This document shows positions 35,510 through 47,639 of a stretch of 64,000 bases of DNA, piece after piece (position 1 is the stretch's first letter; every line of letters starts with the position of its first letter). Source of the stretch: Adiantum capillus-veneris (lineage: Eukaryota; Streptophyta; Polypodiopsida; Polypodiales; Pteridaceae); NCBI GenBank assembly GCA_014529385.2, contig CM043945.1:99173463-99237462 (forward strand), written 5' to 3'. The position numbers and the translations under genes were made by a program. The notes below the pieces were generated by a model. The model had not been told where the DNA came from, searched no databases, and saw only the letters and a list, made by a program, of their open reading frames with translations.

Positions 35510-35629
35510 ATGGGGACGTACAAGGTGCCAATGGAGCTGCACGTGCACAGCCGCAACAAGCTACTCACTTCTCTCCGTCACCATCTCCACTCCCTTCACC
35601 GCCCTTTATCAGGATTTGTGCTCCTGCAA
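35510..35629 (+). CDS. First exon of a prolidase-like (Xaa-Pro dipeptidase) gene
   Basis: An ATG at 35510 opens a 40-codon exon. Its text, KVPMELHVHSRNKLLTSLR then RPLSGFVLLQ, fits the N-terminal start of eukaryotic prolidase (peptidase D): K-V-P-x-x-L, then N/R-x-x-L-x-x-x-L-R, then G-x-V-L-L-Q before G-G. The exon ends in CAA followed by GTAAGG, a strong splice donor, in phase 0 right after LLQ, where the family normally continues with a Gly pair. The full enzyme is a cytosolic metallopeptidase of about 490 residues that cleaves dipeptides ending in proline. Later exons, including the metal-binding catalytic domain, were not found in the window. Either intron 1 is very long and full of transposons, or this is a stranded exon. 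An in-frame GTG upstream (35495) is an unlikely start. Confidence 0.6.
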
Positions 35630-37142
35630 GTAAGGTCCCCTCCCCTCCCCTCCCCTCCCCTTCCAATACTCATTACTAAGATGCAGGAACAGTACAAGGC
35701 TAGGCCAGCAGCCCATACGAGCTGGCAAAAATCAATGAAAAACTATGCGGAAAAAACTTTCCCTGTTGTACTAAATACACGAAATAAGAGATTACCTAGA
35801 TGTGTGAGCGTAGCGCTTTGTCTATGCAGAGAATTGTGAAGTGTGCACCCCTTGTGGTATTTGTGTTTCAGGCATTAAAGAGATTACCTAAATGTGTAAG
35901 TGTAGCACTTTGTCAGTTTAGAGACTTAAAGAATTATGGATAACTGGGACCCCCTGCCCTGCTGTCACGTATGCAATCTCCAATTGCACCTAAAAAGCAA
36001 GCCTCCATAAGCTGGGCAACCCCAAAACTCACTGTGCATGTGATTGTTTTGCAAAAAGCAGGGCTTTTCTTTTTCAATTGTGATCTTCTCTTCTAGCCGC
36101 ATCAGTGCTTTTTGGCTCCGATCTCTGCTTTTCCTCAGGTTAGCTGGCATGTGGTAACTGCGACATTAGAAGAGCTTTGAAAAAGTCAATTGTTGGCCAA
36201 GAAAAACCAACAAATAGACAACTAATTGCGTGATCAACAGCTGCCTTGCAGGCAGCAATCATGGAAGATAATAGAGCGGGCTGTTAGAAAACAACTGTTC
36301 AATCCTAGTGTATCTTACATTAGACACATGTAAAGTCATATTGTTCTCGGACCTTTTCTGGACATAGTAACAAGATCCTAATGCGTTTCTCATGTACAAT
36401 GGTTGTGATCTTAACAAGTAATTTGAAATTCTCCCATCTATACGTAGATGAGGCTTTTAAATCCAAAGGCTAATCTCTTAGTTGTAGTTGATCTCCCACC
36501 TATGATATTCAAACTCCTATAGATTTGTACAGACTTTCTCATATACATCCATATAGTAACGCTTTGAAATTCAGCAAACAATTACTACGTCTTCTATGCT
36601 ATACTCAAGGTTAACATGTCCGAGTGTCTAGTGTGGTGTCAGTACGGTCTGGAATGGACTAAGCCGAGGCTAGTCTGACACATACAATGAGAAGAAAAGC
36701 ATGAAGTGTTTTCTTAGTTCTTACCTATAGACTTCACAAAACTAAACTAAGCATTACTTCTTATCTCATGAGCATCAACTTTGCTTCAAAATTGAAAAAT
36801 AAACGAGTCGACATGAGTCCATACCTAGCACTTTCGTTTGAGGTGAGTATGGGCTTATCTTGAGTTCATCTATGTAGATAATATTCCATAAGCACAAAAC
36901 AATGTAGGAGAAAATAGGGGCTAAGTTGCAACTTGCTAACTTTGAAGTGCTCACATCTCTCTCAAATCGAAAGCTCGATCTATGAGCATCATTTGCCAGA
37001 ATAGCACACTACGGAAATGTATAAGCTAGACACACTTGCCCTTGCAGACATGCACGAGTGTTAGTCCCTTGCCAGATCCATCCTGCACACACGATGTGAC
37101 ACAAACCATACTCACATAGAAACCAATTTAGCCGAGTAGACA
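35630..37142. other. Probable intron or intergenic sequence
   Basis: Starts with the splice donor and a CCCCT-rich run (35637-35661). A duplicated phrase, AGATTACCTA(G/A)ATGTGT(G/A)AG(C/T)GTAGC(G/A)CTTTGTC, occurs at 35790 and 35880, about 90 bp apart. No further prolidase exon was seen. Confidence 0.4.
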
Positions 37143-37650
37143 TGTCACAAACTGGTGACGTGGCAGTGCCCTCGGATACACACATAGCCTTGTTGACGTG
37201 GTAGCTGCGGAAAATGCGGCGGGATTCGCATTGACATGCTGACGTGGTAGGCCTTATGGACAGCAGTATGGACGCTCCGCTTTTTGCACTGATTGGCCGT
37301 ACGGAATTCCGGAAATCACGCTGGCCAGCTTTTGGGCACTCTGCTTTAATTTTTGAGAAGCTTTTGGAGTTTCAAAAGCTGTTGAGTTTGAGATTTTGGG
37401 GCTCTGCTTTTGGGCATCCCTTGTAACAATAAAAAGGTCTTCTGGGCATCATTACTAAGAGCATCTGGACGCAAAGTCTGAGTATGAGATCCCAGAGACT
37501 CCCTTGTACTTTGTACAGATTAATATAAAAAGAAATACCAAAAGGGGCGCGAGTTCCGTGCCAAGAGCCCCAAGACTACGCCGGGCCGTGTCGTCTTTTG
37601 TGAACTGTTTTGAAGTGAATCTCTGCTGTGTGGTGTCCAAGTTTGTTACA
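37143..37650 (+). repeat. 5' LTR of gypsy chromovirus
   Basis: Proposed from terminal symmetry: it starts TGTCACAAAC and ends GTTTGTTACA (9 of 10 bases are inverted matches), directly before the primer site. A TATA-like TTAATATAAAAAG lies at about 37520. The partner LTR was not found in the window, so the left border rests on terminal symmetry alone. Confidence 0.6.
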
Positions 37651-37651
37651 G

Positions 37652-37663
37652 TGGTATCAGAGC
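37652..37663 (+). other. Primer-binding site, initiator Met-tRNA type
   Basis: TGGTATCAGAGC one base after the LTR end, on the plus strand. It orients the following gag fragment. Confidence 0.93.
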
Positions 37664-37699
37664 GCGGCCGATTTCTCTTCTACTTGGAAATCCGATCCT

Positions 37700-38872
37700 T
37701 TTTTCACGATACCTACAGATTCCAACAAGAATCAGTCGACTTCTCTGCATCTGCTAATGCGGGAGGAGATCACGAAAAAGATTTTGATGATTTAACAGAG
37801 GAAGAGTACGGGCCACCTTGGCCTACTCAGTACGAACTTGAAGAGATGGAACGTCAACAGCAGGTTGACGAGTGCACAAACAGATGATTAAATTTGTGAA
37901 GGATCCGCAGTTTGCAAAATTAATGTCTCAACAATCCATCACAGAAGTGCACACCCAGTGGTTGGCAGACAGCCACAGAACCACCCATCAAACCGGCAAT
38001 CAAGAAACCTCCTTCTCTGAGGATGTTTACAAAACAAAAATTACAAGAGGTGGTTCAGACACAGATCAACTGGCTTTTGGATGCAAACAACCAATCCAAA
38101 AAGCAAGAGAAAAAGCAGAAGAAGGGGACTGACTCCCTGGGTTATCTGGGTCGTCAATCTTCTTTTGCATCGGCAAGAAAGTTGAAGAAGCGTGTACGAT
38201 TTGAAGGACTACCCAGTTCTTCTTCTTGTTCTTCTTCTGACTCGAGCGAGGAGGACAGAAAAGGCAAAAAGCAAAGCTTTGGAAAGGGCAAGAAAAAGGC
38301 AAAGAAACCCATATTTTGCCCAGTTTCTGAAAGTTTGACAGAGGAGTCATCCTCTGACAATTCGGACTCCGCCGACTATATGTCTTATGCAAAGAAGAAG
38401 CATTTTTATAGAGCCAACCAATATGACTTTCTCGAAGACAAAAACAAGAAAGTAAAAGAATTCAAAGAAGGTGGACAGGCGATTAAATTTGAATCCTTTT
38501 CTGGGTTCCGAGATGCTCCGAGGGCTTTGGTCTTCATTCAGCAGTTTGACATAGGCATTACTCAGAGCACTCCAAGATTAGGAGGGTTACATCTTTCTTC
38601 AAAGAAAATGCTCGAACATGGTGGTCCACTCTTCTTGTGAGGAAGGAAGCTCCACTTAAATGGTTGAAATTCAAAAGGCTCTTAATTTCTTCTTGGCTGA
38701 CTTGGGAGTAAGAACGAGATATACGAACCACTTGGAATCATCTTCGGATGACCAAGGGAGATTCTTTGGATGCTTATTGCGAGAGATTTTGGAACTTTGG
38801 AGTGGCTCCCCTCTTGTGGAAACCCGCTCCACTAGATTCACCCATGTTGAAATCGGGGTTCTATCGGAGTAG
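37700..38872 (+). pseudogene. Gypsy Gag, N-terminal half (plus strand)
   Basis: Coding-like text runs in several frames. An acidic start (DLTEEEYGPPWPTQYELEE) is followed by a Ser/Lys-rich linker (38100-38400) and then the capsid entry GGQAIKFESFSGFRDAPRAL and VFIQQFDI (about 38470-38560). Late, frameshifted capsid text is MTKGDSLDAYCERFWNFG, LLWKPAPLDSP. This is the order seen in plant chromovirus Gag, which builds the particle. It stops at 38872, exactly where the minus-strand chromodomain ends. The missing C-terminal half of Gag lies at 43.9-44.7 kb on the other strand. Several stops and frameshifts make it non-functional. Confidence 0.85.
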
Positions 38873-38873
38873 A

Positions 38874-40145
38874 CTATGCTAAACCAAATGCTTCAAGGTA
38901 AAGTTCCAAAATCTGAGGAATATCTGCTAGGTCCTCCTCCTCCATCCACTTCGCATCCAATGCAGGATAGTTCTTGAATTTAACCAAGAACCGCCTAATC
39001 ACTTTACCTTTTATCTTTCTATCCTTATGTGCCAAAATCTGTTCTGGAACGAGTTTCTCCTCACTTTCCTCCACTTCGGGTTGCTCATGTGGCTCCCCAT
39101 CATCGGGCACATCGCCTTTGAAAGGCTTCAATAGACTCACATGGAATGAATCTTCCAAGTATCGGGTAGCTTCAGTTTAAAGGATACATCATTTATCTTT
39201 TCTTTTATTTGGAAAGGGCCATAGTATCTCATGCTAAGCTTTGGAAAAAGCCGATCCTTCCCTTTTTCTTTCTTAGGCGTGCCTTCTCAAAACATAAGAT
39301 CACCCAATCGTCTTCCTTTAATTTCAAATCGCGACGGTGTCGATCTGCTGCCTTCTTGTGTCGTTCCTGAGATTTTGCTAAAGCCTCTCAGACCTTGGCA
39401 AAAGCAGTGTCCAAGTCCCTCGGGTACTGGCTGGCTTCAAAAATCTTATCTTTCGTGCTAAGGAAGGGTGGAACCTTCCGAGCACCTTCAATGATCTCAA
39501 ATGGCGCCTTCCTTGTCGAAGAGTGGATCGTGTTATTGTAGGCAAATTCTACCAAGGGCAAAAAAAATTCCCATCTAGTCTTTTGATGAGAAATGTAAGA
39601 CTTAAATAAATCGAGTACGACTGAATTTGCAATCTTAGATTGCCCATCTGTCTGCGGGTGGAAAGATGACGAGAACTGCAACCGTGTGCCAATGTTCTCC
39701 CAAAAAGCCTTTCCAAAACAAACTCGTGAACCGGGGATCTCTGTCAGAGACTATTGTCTCAGGCATGCCATGTAATCTGAAAATCTGTGCAATGAACAGT
39801 CTCGCTAAACGATCCGGCTTGACTGTTTTTTTCACTGGAATGAAGTGAGCTTGCTTGCCAAATGCCATCATGCCCACTCTGTGTCTTCGGGACATCAAAA
39901 ATGAAATCCATAGCAATACTTTCCCAGGGGCGGGTGGGAATGGGTAAAGGCTGTAACAATCCTTGTACTTTATGCCTGTCAAACTTGACCTTTTGGCATA
40001 CCAAGCAACTGCGTACAAAGTCGTTCACATCCTTCTTGAGTCTCGGCCAAAAGAAGTAACGCTCTACACCTTTCAAGGTGGTGTCAATGCCGCGGTGACC
40101 CATAAAAGGTGGAGAATGGCATCCGGTCAGAACCTTTTTCCTCAA
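38874..40145 (-). pseudogene. Gypsy integrase and chromodomain
   Basis: Minus-strand text in order: the HHCC zinc-binding region (HSPPFMGHRGIDTTLKGV ... FVRSCLVCQKVK), the integrase core with first Asp in AMDFIFDVPKTQ and second Asp in ETIVSDRDPRFTS, then HPQTDGQSK, where the third catalytic residue (Glu in TDGQ-T/S-E) is Lys. C-terminal text (SMRYYGPFQI-type region, about 39230) and a chromodomain (VIRRFLVKFKNYPALDAKWM) follow, to a stop at about 38874. Chromodomains steer chromovirus insertion to particular chromatin. Frameshifts at about 39640-39760 and 39160-39390, with the Glu-to-Lys change, mean the enzyme is dead. Confidence 0.92.
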
Positions 40146-40944
40146 TGGTTATGTACACACAACATTGTTTTCTTCATCAAGTAGCGATCTCGTATGGAAT
40201 ATCTCGCTACTACCTCCAAATTCTGTATTCGAGTGAATACATCCAAAAAATTTGGATCTGTGGCGTACTGATCAACCATGTCCTTGAAGCTTCTATGGTG
40301 AATCGCGGAAATATCCAAGACTAGCGGCTTCCGAGACAAAGCATCTGCCACCAAGCTCTTCTGTCCCTGAACATGGACAATCTGGAAGTGAAATTGTGAC
40401 AAGATGTTAGCCCACTGCATCTGCTTTTCCGATAGTTGCTTCTGTGACAAGAAATAACGTAAACTCTGATGATCAATGAAGACCGTAAAATCGGCTCCGA
40501 GTAGGTAATGTTGCCACTGAGTAAGAGCATGGATAACCGCGAAAAGCTCTTTCTCATAAATCTGTGTTGTCGATTCCGGCTTTGAAAACAATCGGCTCTC
40601 ATAGGCAATGACACGGCCTTCTTGCATTAAGACCGCACCCAGACTACGACCACAATCATCACAATACACTTCGAATGACTTTTGCAAACCCGACGAAGTC
40701 AATACTGGGCAAGTAGTCAATTTCTCTTTTAATGTCTGAAAGGCAGTCACCTCTATGGGTCCCTGCGAGAAAGGGACTCCTTTTTGTGTCAGAATGTGCA
40801 AAGGGGACGCTACCTCTGCAAACTTTCGAATGAACCGCCTGTAGTAAGGAGTCCTAAGGACATAAGCTCAAGAAGCTTCTAACTTCATGAACATTCTTCA
40901 AATCGGGCCAATCACGTATAGTTTCAATCTTGGTTGGGTCCATC
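40142..40944 (-). pseudogene. Gypsy RT C-terminal end and RNase H
   Basis: Starts on the minus strand with the RT thumb and connection text (MDPTKIETIRDWPDLKNVHE, then FRRFIRKFAEVASPLHILT), with a frameshift and stop near 40855. RNase H follows: FEVYCDDCGRSLGAVLMQEG, YESRLFSKPESTTQIYEKEL, FTVFIDHQSLRYFLSQKQL, VADALSRKPL. The catalytic Asp positions (YCDDCG, IDHQSL) and the Glu (YEKEL) look present, though the first motif is usually D-A-S/C. The left edge is cut by the LTR-bounded insertion at 40945. Confidence 0.92.
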
Positions 40945-41024
40945 TGTCACAAACGGGAGTGCATAACAATATAAAATATACTCAGATAAATAGAATTTAT
41001 CTCTTAATATTGAAGCCAAAGGAT

Positions 41025-41136
<112 letters not shown>

Positions 41137-42558
41137 GAGAAGATCGACACAGTACTGGGGACCAGAAGTTGGGCTGGTCCCCCCCCGTAATAGTATCTTT
41201 ATTATTGAGGAGAAGTCTATACAAGCACTTGAACCGAACGTATTACCACGTTCGTTCTAGAATAAGACTTGATGGTTCCCGGAAGCCTCAGCTTCCGATT
41301 CCTAGGGCAAAACCCTATTCCAAGGAACTTCCGTTCCTTATTCCAATTCCTCGAGAATCAAGGTTCTCGCCTCTGGATCTCACCTTCCAGACTCAGGGCA
41401 TGGCATCCCTGCAACTCTTTTCCAACTCTCTTTCCAGAGTCCTCTTCCTGCAGAACAACTCTGCTTTCCCGGACACAAAGTCCTTACTTGGGAATCCCAA
41501 CTTCCGGATCACAACTTGAGAGACTACCTCTCTCCGATCCGTGGATCTACTTCCCAAACTCGGGTACGAAACCCTTGGGTTGATCTGGCTCTAGTTCCTC
41601 AGAGCGCTTTTTTCCTGCAGAGGCTCATGCCTTCCTTTGCTCCTACTCCCTCACGAAGAGGAAGTACACTTGCAATCAAATACTCAAAGATCAGAACATG
41701 AAAATCGTTCCCTTCAAAGTCTCGACGCTCGAAACGCAACTCCGTTCTCGAAAAGCAATTCCCCGGAAGAGATCTCTCCATAGAAAATCCTCTCTTCCAA
41801 TCCTACACACAAAAGAGGTGTGTTCTCGGGTTCCTTCTCGTAAATTAGCCCCGTCTACGACGTTTATGGGCTGAAAACAGAGAAAAACAGCAACTTGTCG
41901 CGATGGAAACACGCTTCGTAGGCACTTCTTCGCGAGGGAATTCGCGCACTGGGTCTTGGCGACATCTGGTACACTTGGGGCAGCCATGGGCATCACCGGC
42001 AACGTCTTCTTTACGGCTGAAATCTGCAGCAGCATCTCCTCCTTGCGAAGATTGGTCCTCCCCTCTGAGTGAGGGCATGTGATGCTTTTATAGCTCCTAG
42101 CCACTAGCACGAATAGCTGCTCGCGTAGAGATCGCAGACGTTTTTTTTTTTTTTTTTTTTCCAGTTCTGCCAGAAAAAGAGAGAGAGAAAACGCTGGCTG
42201 ATCTGTTGCCGTATTTATCAGATGGCTGCCCACTTATTAAGTGGGCGGCCGGCATATTTAAAAAAAATAGTTTGAACCTGCCCAAAAACTCAATAAAACC
42301 TATAAGTTAAAAACAATGCTTTCACAACACTTCCCAGGCGTCCCTGGATGCAATCACATGTACAGTTGCAATGCAGACATAGACTTCCTCGCGGGAAAGC
42401 ATCTGCTTTCCCGAAAAGCAATCCCGCTTTCTCAAAAAGCATCTGTTTTTCCTCAAAGTTTCCTCTGAACCCATCTTCATTCAAGTGCTTGCTTTTTTTC
42501 CTTGTGCACAATTCTAACATAGTTCGGAATTTCCTCCCGACTATGGATATTCCCTTTT

Positions 42559-42840
42559 CGATGCACCCGTCACCCACCTTGTGACGCATCAGGAATACCC
42601 ATCACCTAGTCCTTTCCTACCGAACTTACGGTACAATCTCCTTCACGATGCTCTATGTCACCCATCCTATGACGCATCAGAGATGTCCGTTCCCGGATGG
42701 TCGGATACTTCTTCCCGATGCTCCCTGTCAGCCATCCGATGTGACGCATCAGAAGTACCCGTTCTTGGTGGCCTTACAGATATTCCCTTTCACAGTGCTC
42801 CCGTCATTACTCTGAATGACGCACTAGGAATATTCTGTAC
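42559..42840. repeat. Four diverged repeats with small hairpins
   Basis: Units begin near 42559, 42649, 42718 and 42795. Each has GATGC-CCGTCA...TGACGCATCAG-AATACCC-like text and carries a stem: GTCAC/GTGAC, GTCA/TGAC, GTCA/TGAC and GTCATT/AATGAC. A second tandem (unit about 58 bp, CTCACTTA(A/T)AA(T/A)TCCAATAATTC) follows at 42865-42970. Confidence 0.85.
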
Positions 42841-43004
42841 TCGGATGTCTCCAGTGAGAAAAACCCTCTCACTTAAAATTCCAATAATTCATTTAGAATT
42901 ATTTTTCCTTGGTGTTCCAAGCGAGAAAACCCTCTCACTTATAAATCCAATAATTCATTTAGAATTATTTTTCTGTGAGATAAAGCCAATTTGGCAACAC
43001 CATC

Positions 43005-43660
43005 TGTACTCTTGCTACTGAGACGATGTGCCCCAAAAAATGTATCTCCGACAAGAAAAATTCACTCTTTTTGGCATTGATAACCAACTTGTGATCTCGC
43101 AATGCCTGAAAGACCTGAAGCAGATGGTGTCTATGTTCTGCCTCATCCTCGAAGAAGACTATAATGTCATCAAAGAAAGTGTCGACAAACGATTTGTACT
43201 CTCTGAAAATCCTATCCATCATTCGGTTGAAAGTCGCTGGAGCATTGGTAAGGCCAAAAGGCATCACCAAAAATTCATATAAACCGAAGCTCGTCCGAAA
43301 CGCTGTCTTGTAGACATCTCCCGTCGTGATTTTGATTTGATGATATCTGCTTTTCAAATCAATCTTGCTGAAACAAGAGGATCCCTATAGCCGGTCAAGA
43401 ATATCATCGATCCTTGGAATCGGAAATCTGTTCTTGATCGTGATTTTATTGAGAGCTCTGTAATCAATGCACATTCTCCAAGATCTGTCTTTCTTTAAAA
43501 CCAACAACACTGGAGAGCAGTAGGGTGAAGTACTCAGCTGGATAAGACCCTTTTCCAGAAGGTCTTTCACTTGGTTCATAATCTCTTCATTCTAGGCTCG
43601 GCTAACACGATAAGGTGACCGGTTCGGTGGTGTGCTTCCAGGTATCAGATCAATAGTGTG
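43005..43660 (-). pseudogene. Gypsy reverse transcriptase, N-terminal part
   Basis: Minus-strand text: [55 protein letters not shown], a stop, then KSRYHQIKITTGDVYKTAFR, FGLYEFLVMPFGLTNAPATF, and the polymerase box as VDTFFDDI (normally Y/F-x-D-D, here F-F-D-D). It ends with HKLVINAKKSEFFLSEIHFL, GHIVS. A TAG at about 43388 and another near 43595 break the frame. The catalytic Asp pair is retained. The domain would copy element RNA into DNA. The remainder of RT continues at 40944 beyond the LTR-like insertion. Confidence 0.95.
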
Positions 43661-43873
43661 ATCCTCAGGACGAGATGGTGGCAACTTGCCTGGCAAGCCC
43701 TCAAAGAAGCAATCGGCACGAGTGTCGAGAAAATCTTAGCGTTATTTATTAAGTTTAGACGTGTTTGCTCTGTGTTCATCATTTAACTCTTTCAAGTAGA
43801 TCAAGTAAACAAAGAGACTGGATTTCATTAATTTGGAAATGACCGAAGCCGATACAGTAGGGACACTTAAGTT

Positions 43874-44705
43874 TTACATCAAGTACAATTTTTTTCGGCC
43901 CTTTTCATTTGTCAAAGTTGCTTTCTTTGCCCGATAGTCGACCACCATGTTGTTTTTATGGTACCAAGGGACTCCTAGGAGGACGTCACAACCTTCCAAG
44001 GGCGTTATGTAAAAGTCCTCGTGCCCCACATACTCCTGACAATGCAACTGAAGTTTGCCAATGACAGGTGTAATGGCTATGTCCCATCTAGGTGGCGCTA
44101 GAACTGCCTCTGCTGGTGGTCCCATCCTATCGGGTGTAATCTCAAGCCGTGCCACCAATTTGGGTGAAATGAAGTTGGCCTTGGCTCCTCCATCGAAGAA
44201 AATCAGGTCTTCTTGATCTTTCATTTTTTCCCAAGCTCGACAAAGTTCTGTATTTTCATCAATCATGCTTGGGTCAGTACCCATGCAATCTGGAACTAGT
44301 CTTGCTTTCATCTTGCCTTTTATGCCACGTTCCTCTGCTGCTCTCCAACTCTCTGGCCTATCTTCATGTTGTTCTTGCTGTGCCCTTTTGGGACACTTTG
44401 CGGAGACGTGCCCATGTTCCCCGCAACCAAAACACTTCCCTTCTTTGATATAATTGGCCCTCTCTCGAAGAGTGAGCCGGCCCCCGGGGTCGTGTATCCT
44501 TGTCTTTCTTTTCTTGGGAACTCTCTCTCTTTCCACTTTCATTGTGAGAGGTCTGTTGGGTTCTTCGAGTCAAGATCTCATTAGTGGGGTAAGTCAAATT
44601 TCCCGAATATATCGCAAAACCCGGTTTCGCATGACCCATCAATTCTTGAATAGAATTCGACTTTTGTTCCAGGCAGTAGTCTCGGATCTTTGTAAAAGAG
44701 ACCTT
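43874..44705 (-). pseudogene. Gypsy Gag C-terminal half with zinc knuckle, and protease
   Basis: The text begins near 44705 with FKVSFTKIRDYCLEQKSN and IQELMGHAKPGF, matching the C-terminal capsid of plant chromovirus Gag. A basic linker with a frameshift (about 44540) follows, then the knuckle CFGCGEHGHVSAKC and the protease. The protease active-site motif reads FFDGGAKANF (D-G-G rather than D-T/S-G), and its C-terminal signature is CDVLLGVPWYHKNNM. Retroviral-type proteases need a Thr or Ser after the Asp to orient the catalytic pair, so activity is doubtful. It begins where plus-strand gag would be expected to continue. Confidence 0.9.
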
Positions 44706-44795
44706 AAATAAAGAGGTTTACATGAGCACAAATATCCCTTAAGAGATCATTGAAAAATTTATTTGCAAGTTATTGCTGCAAGATTTTGAAATTTT

Positions 44796-44799
<4 letters not shown>

Positions 44800-44886
<87 letters not shown>
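44800..44886. repeat. (GA)n microsatellite
   Basis: About 43 units, 95 bp from the end of the gypsy gag remnant. Confidence 0.97.
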
Positions 44887-44889
<3 letters not shown>

Positions 44890-46433
44890 CCCGGTTCTCT
44901 GCTTAATTTGTGAAGCACCTCTTCACCGGAGTGAGGCCCCCCTTGACAATTTTTGTTCTTTGCTTTTCCTTGGTTGCAAGAATTGAAGCTTTGATGGCTT
45001 TGAGCAAAAAAGGATACTCAAGAAAATCCTTCGAATTGCCTTGATGTATTTGGGTTCTCTGCAGGTGGGAACGTGGGAGCAGACCCTTAAAAAAGGGCTT
45101 GGATCTTTGGAAAATCCCGTGGGAAGTTGACCTTACAGCGCTTGTTGGGAACGGGAGGCCGAGAAGGGAAGCTCGTGGGAATGTAGACTAGTGGACCCAA
45201 AAAAAAATGCCTTAAAAATTTCTTGGAGGAGTCTTGACGTCCGGCTGCGGTTGGTGGTCTTGCGCACGGGAAACCCCCTCTACGGACCCGAAAGGGTCTT
45301 TAGGAGGGATTGAAGACGAGGTTGGTGTCCGCGTGGTGCGCACAAAGGTGGCATCGCGGGAACAAGCCCCTGCGGACCCGCCAGATGAATTAGCCGCTTT
45401 TAAGCGCCTCTTTCAGTTCCTCCCACGACCCTCCTTACCAAAAGTCGGCAAGGGCTTGACCTCGTGACCTTGGGCTCCTCCAATACCTTAAGACAGGTAG
45501 GTTAACCACATGAGCTTGCCCTTTTGGTTGTGAAGAGGACAAAATATTGTAACTTTATCCTTAGTTCCGGTAGAGTGCACACACACACACACACCACTCC
45601 ACACACATTTATTATAGGGGGGGATAATTAGGGGCTAATGTCCTCCAAATTGAGTGATCAAGCAGTTGATTAGAAGTTGAAAACACAGAGATTTCACTCA
45701 AAAAATTGAAGGATCAAACCTTGAGCAAAATTGGCATTCAATAGCTTTACGAAATGGTGTTGATGAACACGTTGTAGACACATGAAATGCATAAGCAATT
45801 GAAAAATATGGTGAGAGGAATGTTAATGCGAAATGGGTTAAAAGTTAACACAAAAGATGCACACTAATTGAAAAATTGCACCCATAATCAAAGCTAAAAG
45901 TGAATTCCTCCTCACCCAATCACCAAAGGGCAGTGGATCATGCTCGTGCCCAAGTGGTGATTGGGGATTAGGGATTATTAAAGCTAATGCAAATAGAATT
46001 TAGAGAATGCTAATCACACAAATGCATACTAATTAACTTAGCTAGCATATCCTGGTGCTCTGATACCATTTAATGGGAATGGGATCGTGCTGGCTATGGT
46101 GGATGAAAGAGAAACATCATGCACACAAGTGAGTGTGTGTTGGCTAGATTATCACTCAAGCGAATTAGGTTCCAAGATCAATTAACTTGGACTCATAAAC
46201 GATCTTGAGTTGTTGCTAAGGCATCACAAGCTCACTATAAACAAGAGAGATGTAATGCAAAATAGGCTTGGTTTATTCATTCATGAAATAAGCTTTAAGT
46301 AGCTCTATAGCCTTGTACCATTGTATGCGGGATAATTCCACCTTTCCTCTCCTTGACTCATACTCTTAGGACACTAGAACAAAGCTCATACCTTACAGTC
46401 TCCTTCAGGAGGTGAGGCCGGGTGATATGGAAC
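44887..46433. other. Unassigned flank of the nested block
   Basis: No domain recognised. The expected 3' LTR of the gypsy element is not found here. A (CA)9 tract lies at about 45578-45594. Confidence 0.4.
46057..46068 (-). other. Candidate primer-binding site
   Basis: The minus strand reads TGGTATCAGAGC exactly. The sequence to its right would be an LTR end on the minus strand (ends CCCATTAAA, not the usual CA), so an LTR element is possible but unproved. Confidence 0.45.
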
Positions 46434-46859
46434 CATAGTTACCAGGGAACGCCTGTGCATGGCTCTGAAACGCTGGAACGGTGTTCCGACAGGCGAGGAT
46501 GGTTTGGAACGTCCTGGGACAAACAGGCGTTCCGGCATACACCGGCAAACCGGAACAGACCGTTCATAATGGCCAGAATGGGAGGAACAAACGGATTGGT
46601 AGAGAACTGGCCGAACGGCCAGATTTAGGCCAACGAACTCATTTTCAGCCAACAAGAAAAAACGGGTAGGATTTTTGGATTGTTTTTTTTTTTTGAGTGG
46701 GCAAAGGCCTATATAATGGTAACCCCCTTACCCCTTCCCCTCACAACTTACAAGTGAATGCATCATTGCATTGTTCTAACTTCTGGCCTCTACCCTATCA
46801 AGCTCTAGCCTCTTGAGGCTCACCACTGTCTCCCTCTCTCTCTCCCTCTCCCAATCCTC

Positions 46860-46871
46860 AAGTCTCAAGCG

Positions 46872-46911
<40 letters not shown>

Positions 46912-47072
46912 TTCCTACCTCTCTCTCTCTTGAGCTCTCAAGGCTAAAGTCTACATGACGGCGTGATGCACATTTGCCATTGAAGATTCAAGAAGCTCTC
47001 ATTGCTCAAGTCTCTTCATCTCCCTCTTTCTCTCTCTCTCTAGTCTCTCTCCCTCCCTCTACCCCGGCCCCC

Positions 47073-47113
<41 letters not shown>
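46860..47113. repeat. CT-rich 5' region with (CT)n tracts
   Basis: (CT) tracts at about 46880-46908 and 47075-47113 within the presumed 5' UTR of the hAT-2 transposase gene. The tract ends 10 bp before the ATG. Confidence 0.9.
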
Positions 47114-47117
<4 letters not shown>

Positions 47118-47122
47118 CATCC

Positions 47123-47356
47123 ATGGCTTCTTCTTCTCGTACAACCTCCTCCGTTCATGCGGGCAACACTCAAAAGGCGAAGGAATGGTCGTGGTGGGAT
47201 GAAGTGACCTCGGAGGGCACCTTGTTGACGGCGGGAGGTTCTCGTGCATGGGCATACAAGTTATGATCTTACACGTGGAAAGGGGGGCATGACAAAGTGA
47301 GGGCACACTTTCTTCGAGTATTGGGACATGAGGTGAGATTTTGCACCAACGTAAGC
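47123..47356 (+). pseudogene. hAT-2 transposase, BED finger exon start
   Basis: An ATG at 47123 starts text closely matching hAT-1 (KEWSWWDEVTSEGTLL). In the zinc finger, hAT-1 has W-T-C-K-L-C, but hAT-2 has W-A-Y-K-L-stop: one Cys codon became TAC and the other TGA. The downstream HDKVRAHFLRVLGHEV, with the finger's His residues, is kept. The exon is then cut by hAT-1 and resumes at 50942. The BED finger binds transposon ends, so this copy cannot do so. Confidence 0.92.
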
Positions 47357-47639
47357 CAGAGTTACTGGGGAACGGATAATTTCAAGTTGGAAACTGATGG
47401 AACGCCCCGGAACGGCAGCACGTTTCGACAGACAGCTAGGAATCAGAACGGACCCAGAACGCTTGGAACGGCCGGATCGGCCTGCAACGGACAGAAACGG
47501 GCACTTTTGAAAAAACGGACATAAACGGCCATTTTTGAAAAAGCTGTAAATACTAAAAACGCCTCATAGGCCTCATAGGCTCTCCTATATAACTAGCCGC
47601 CCCCTCACCCTTTCCTCTTAAGCTCACTCGAGTCTCTTG

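Noticed and set aside
44887-46056. 3' LTR of the inverted gypsy element
   Set aside because: No stretch matching the proposed 5' LTR (37143-37650) was found.
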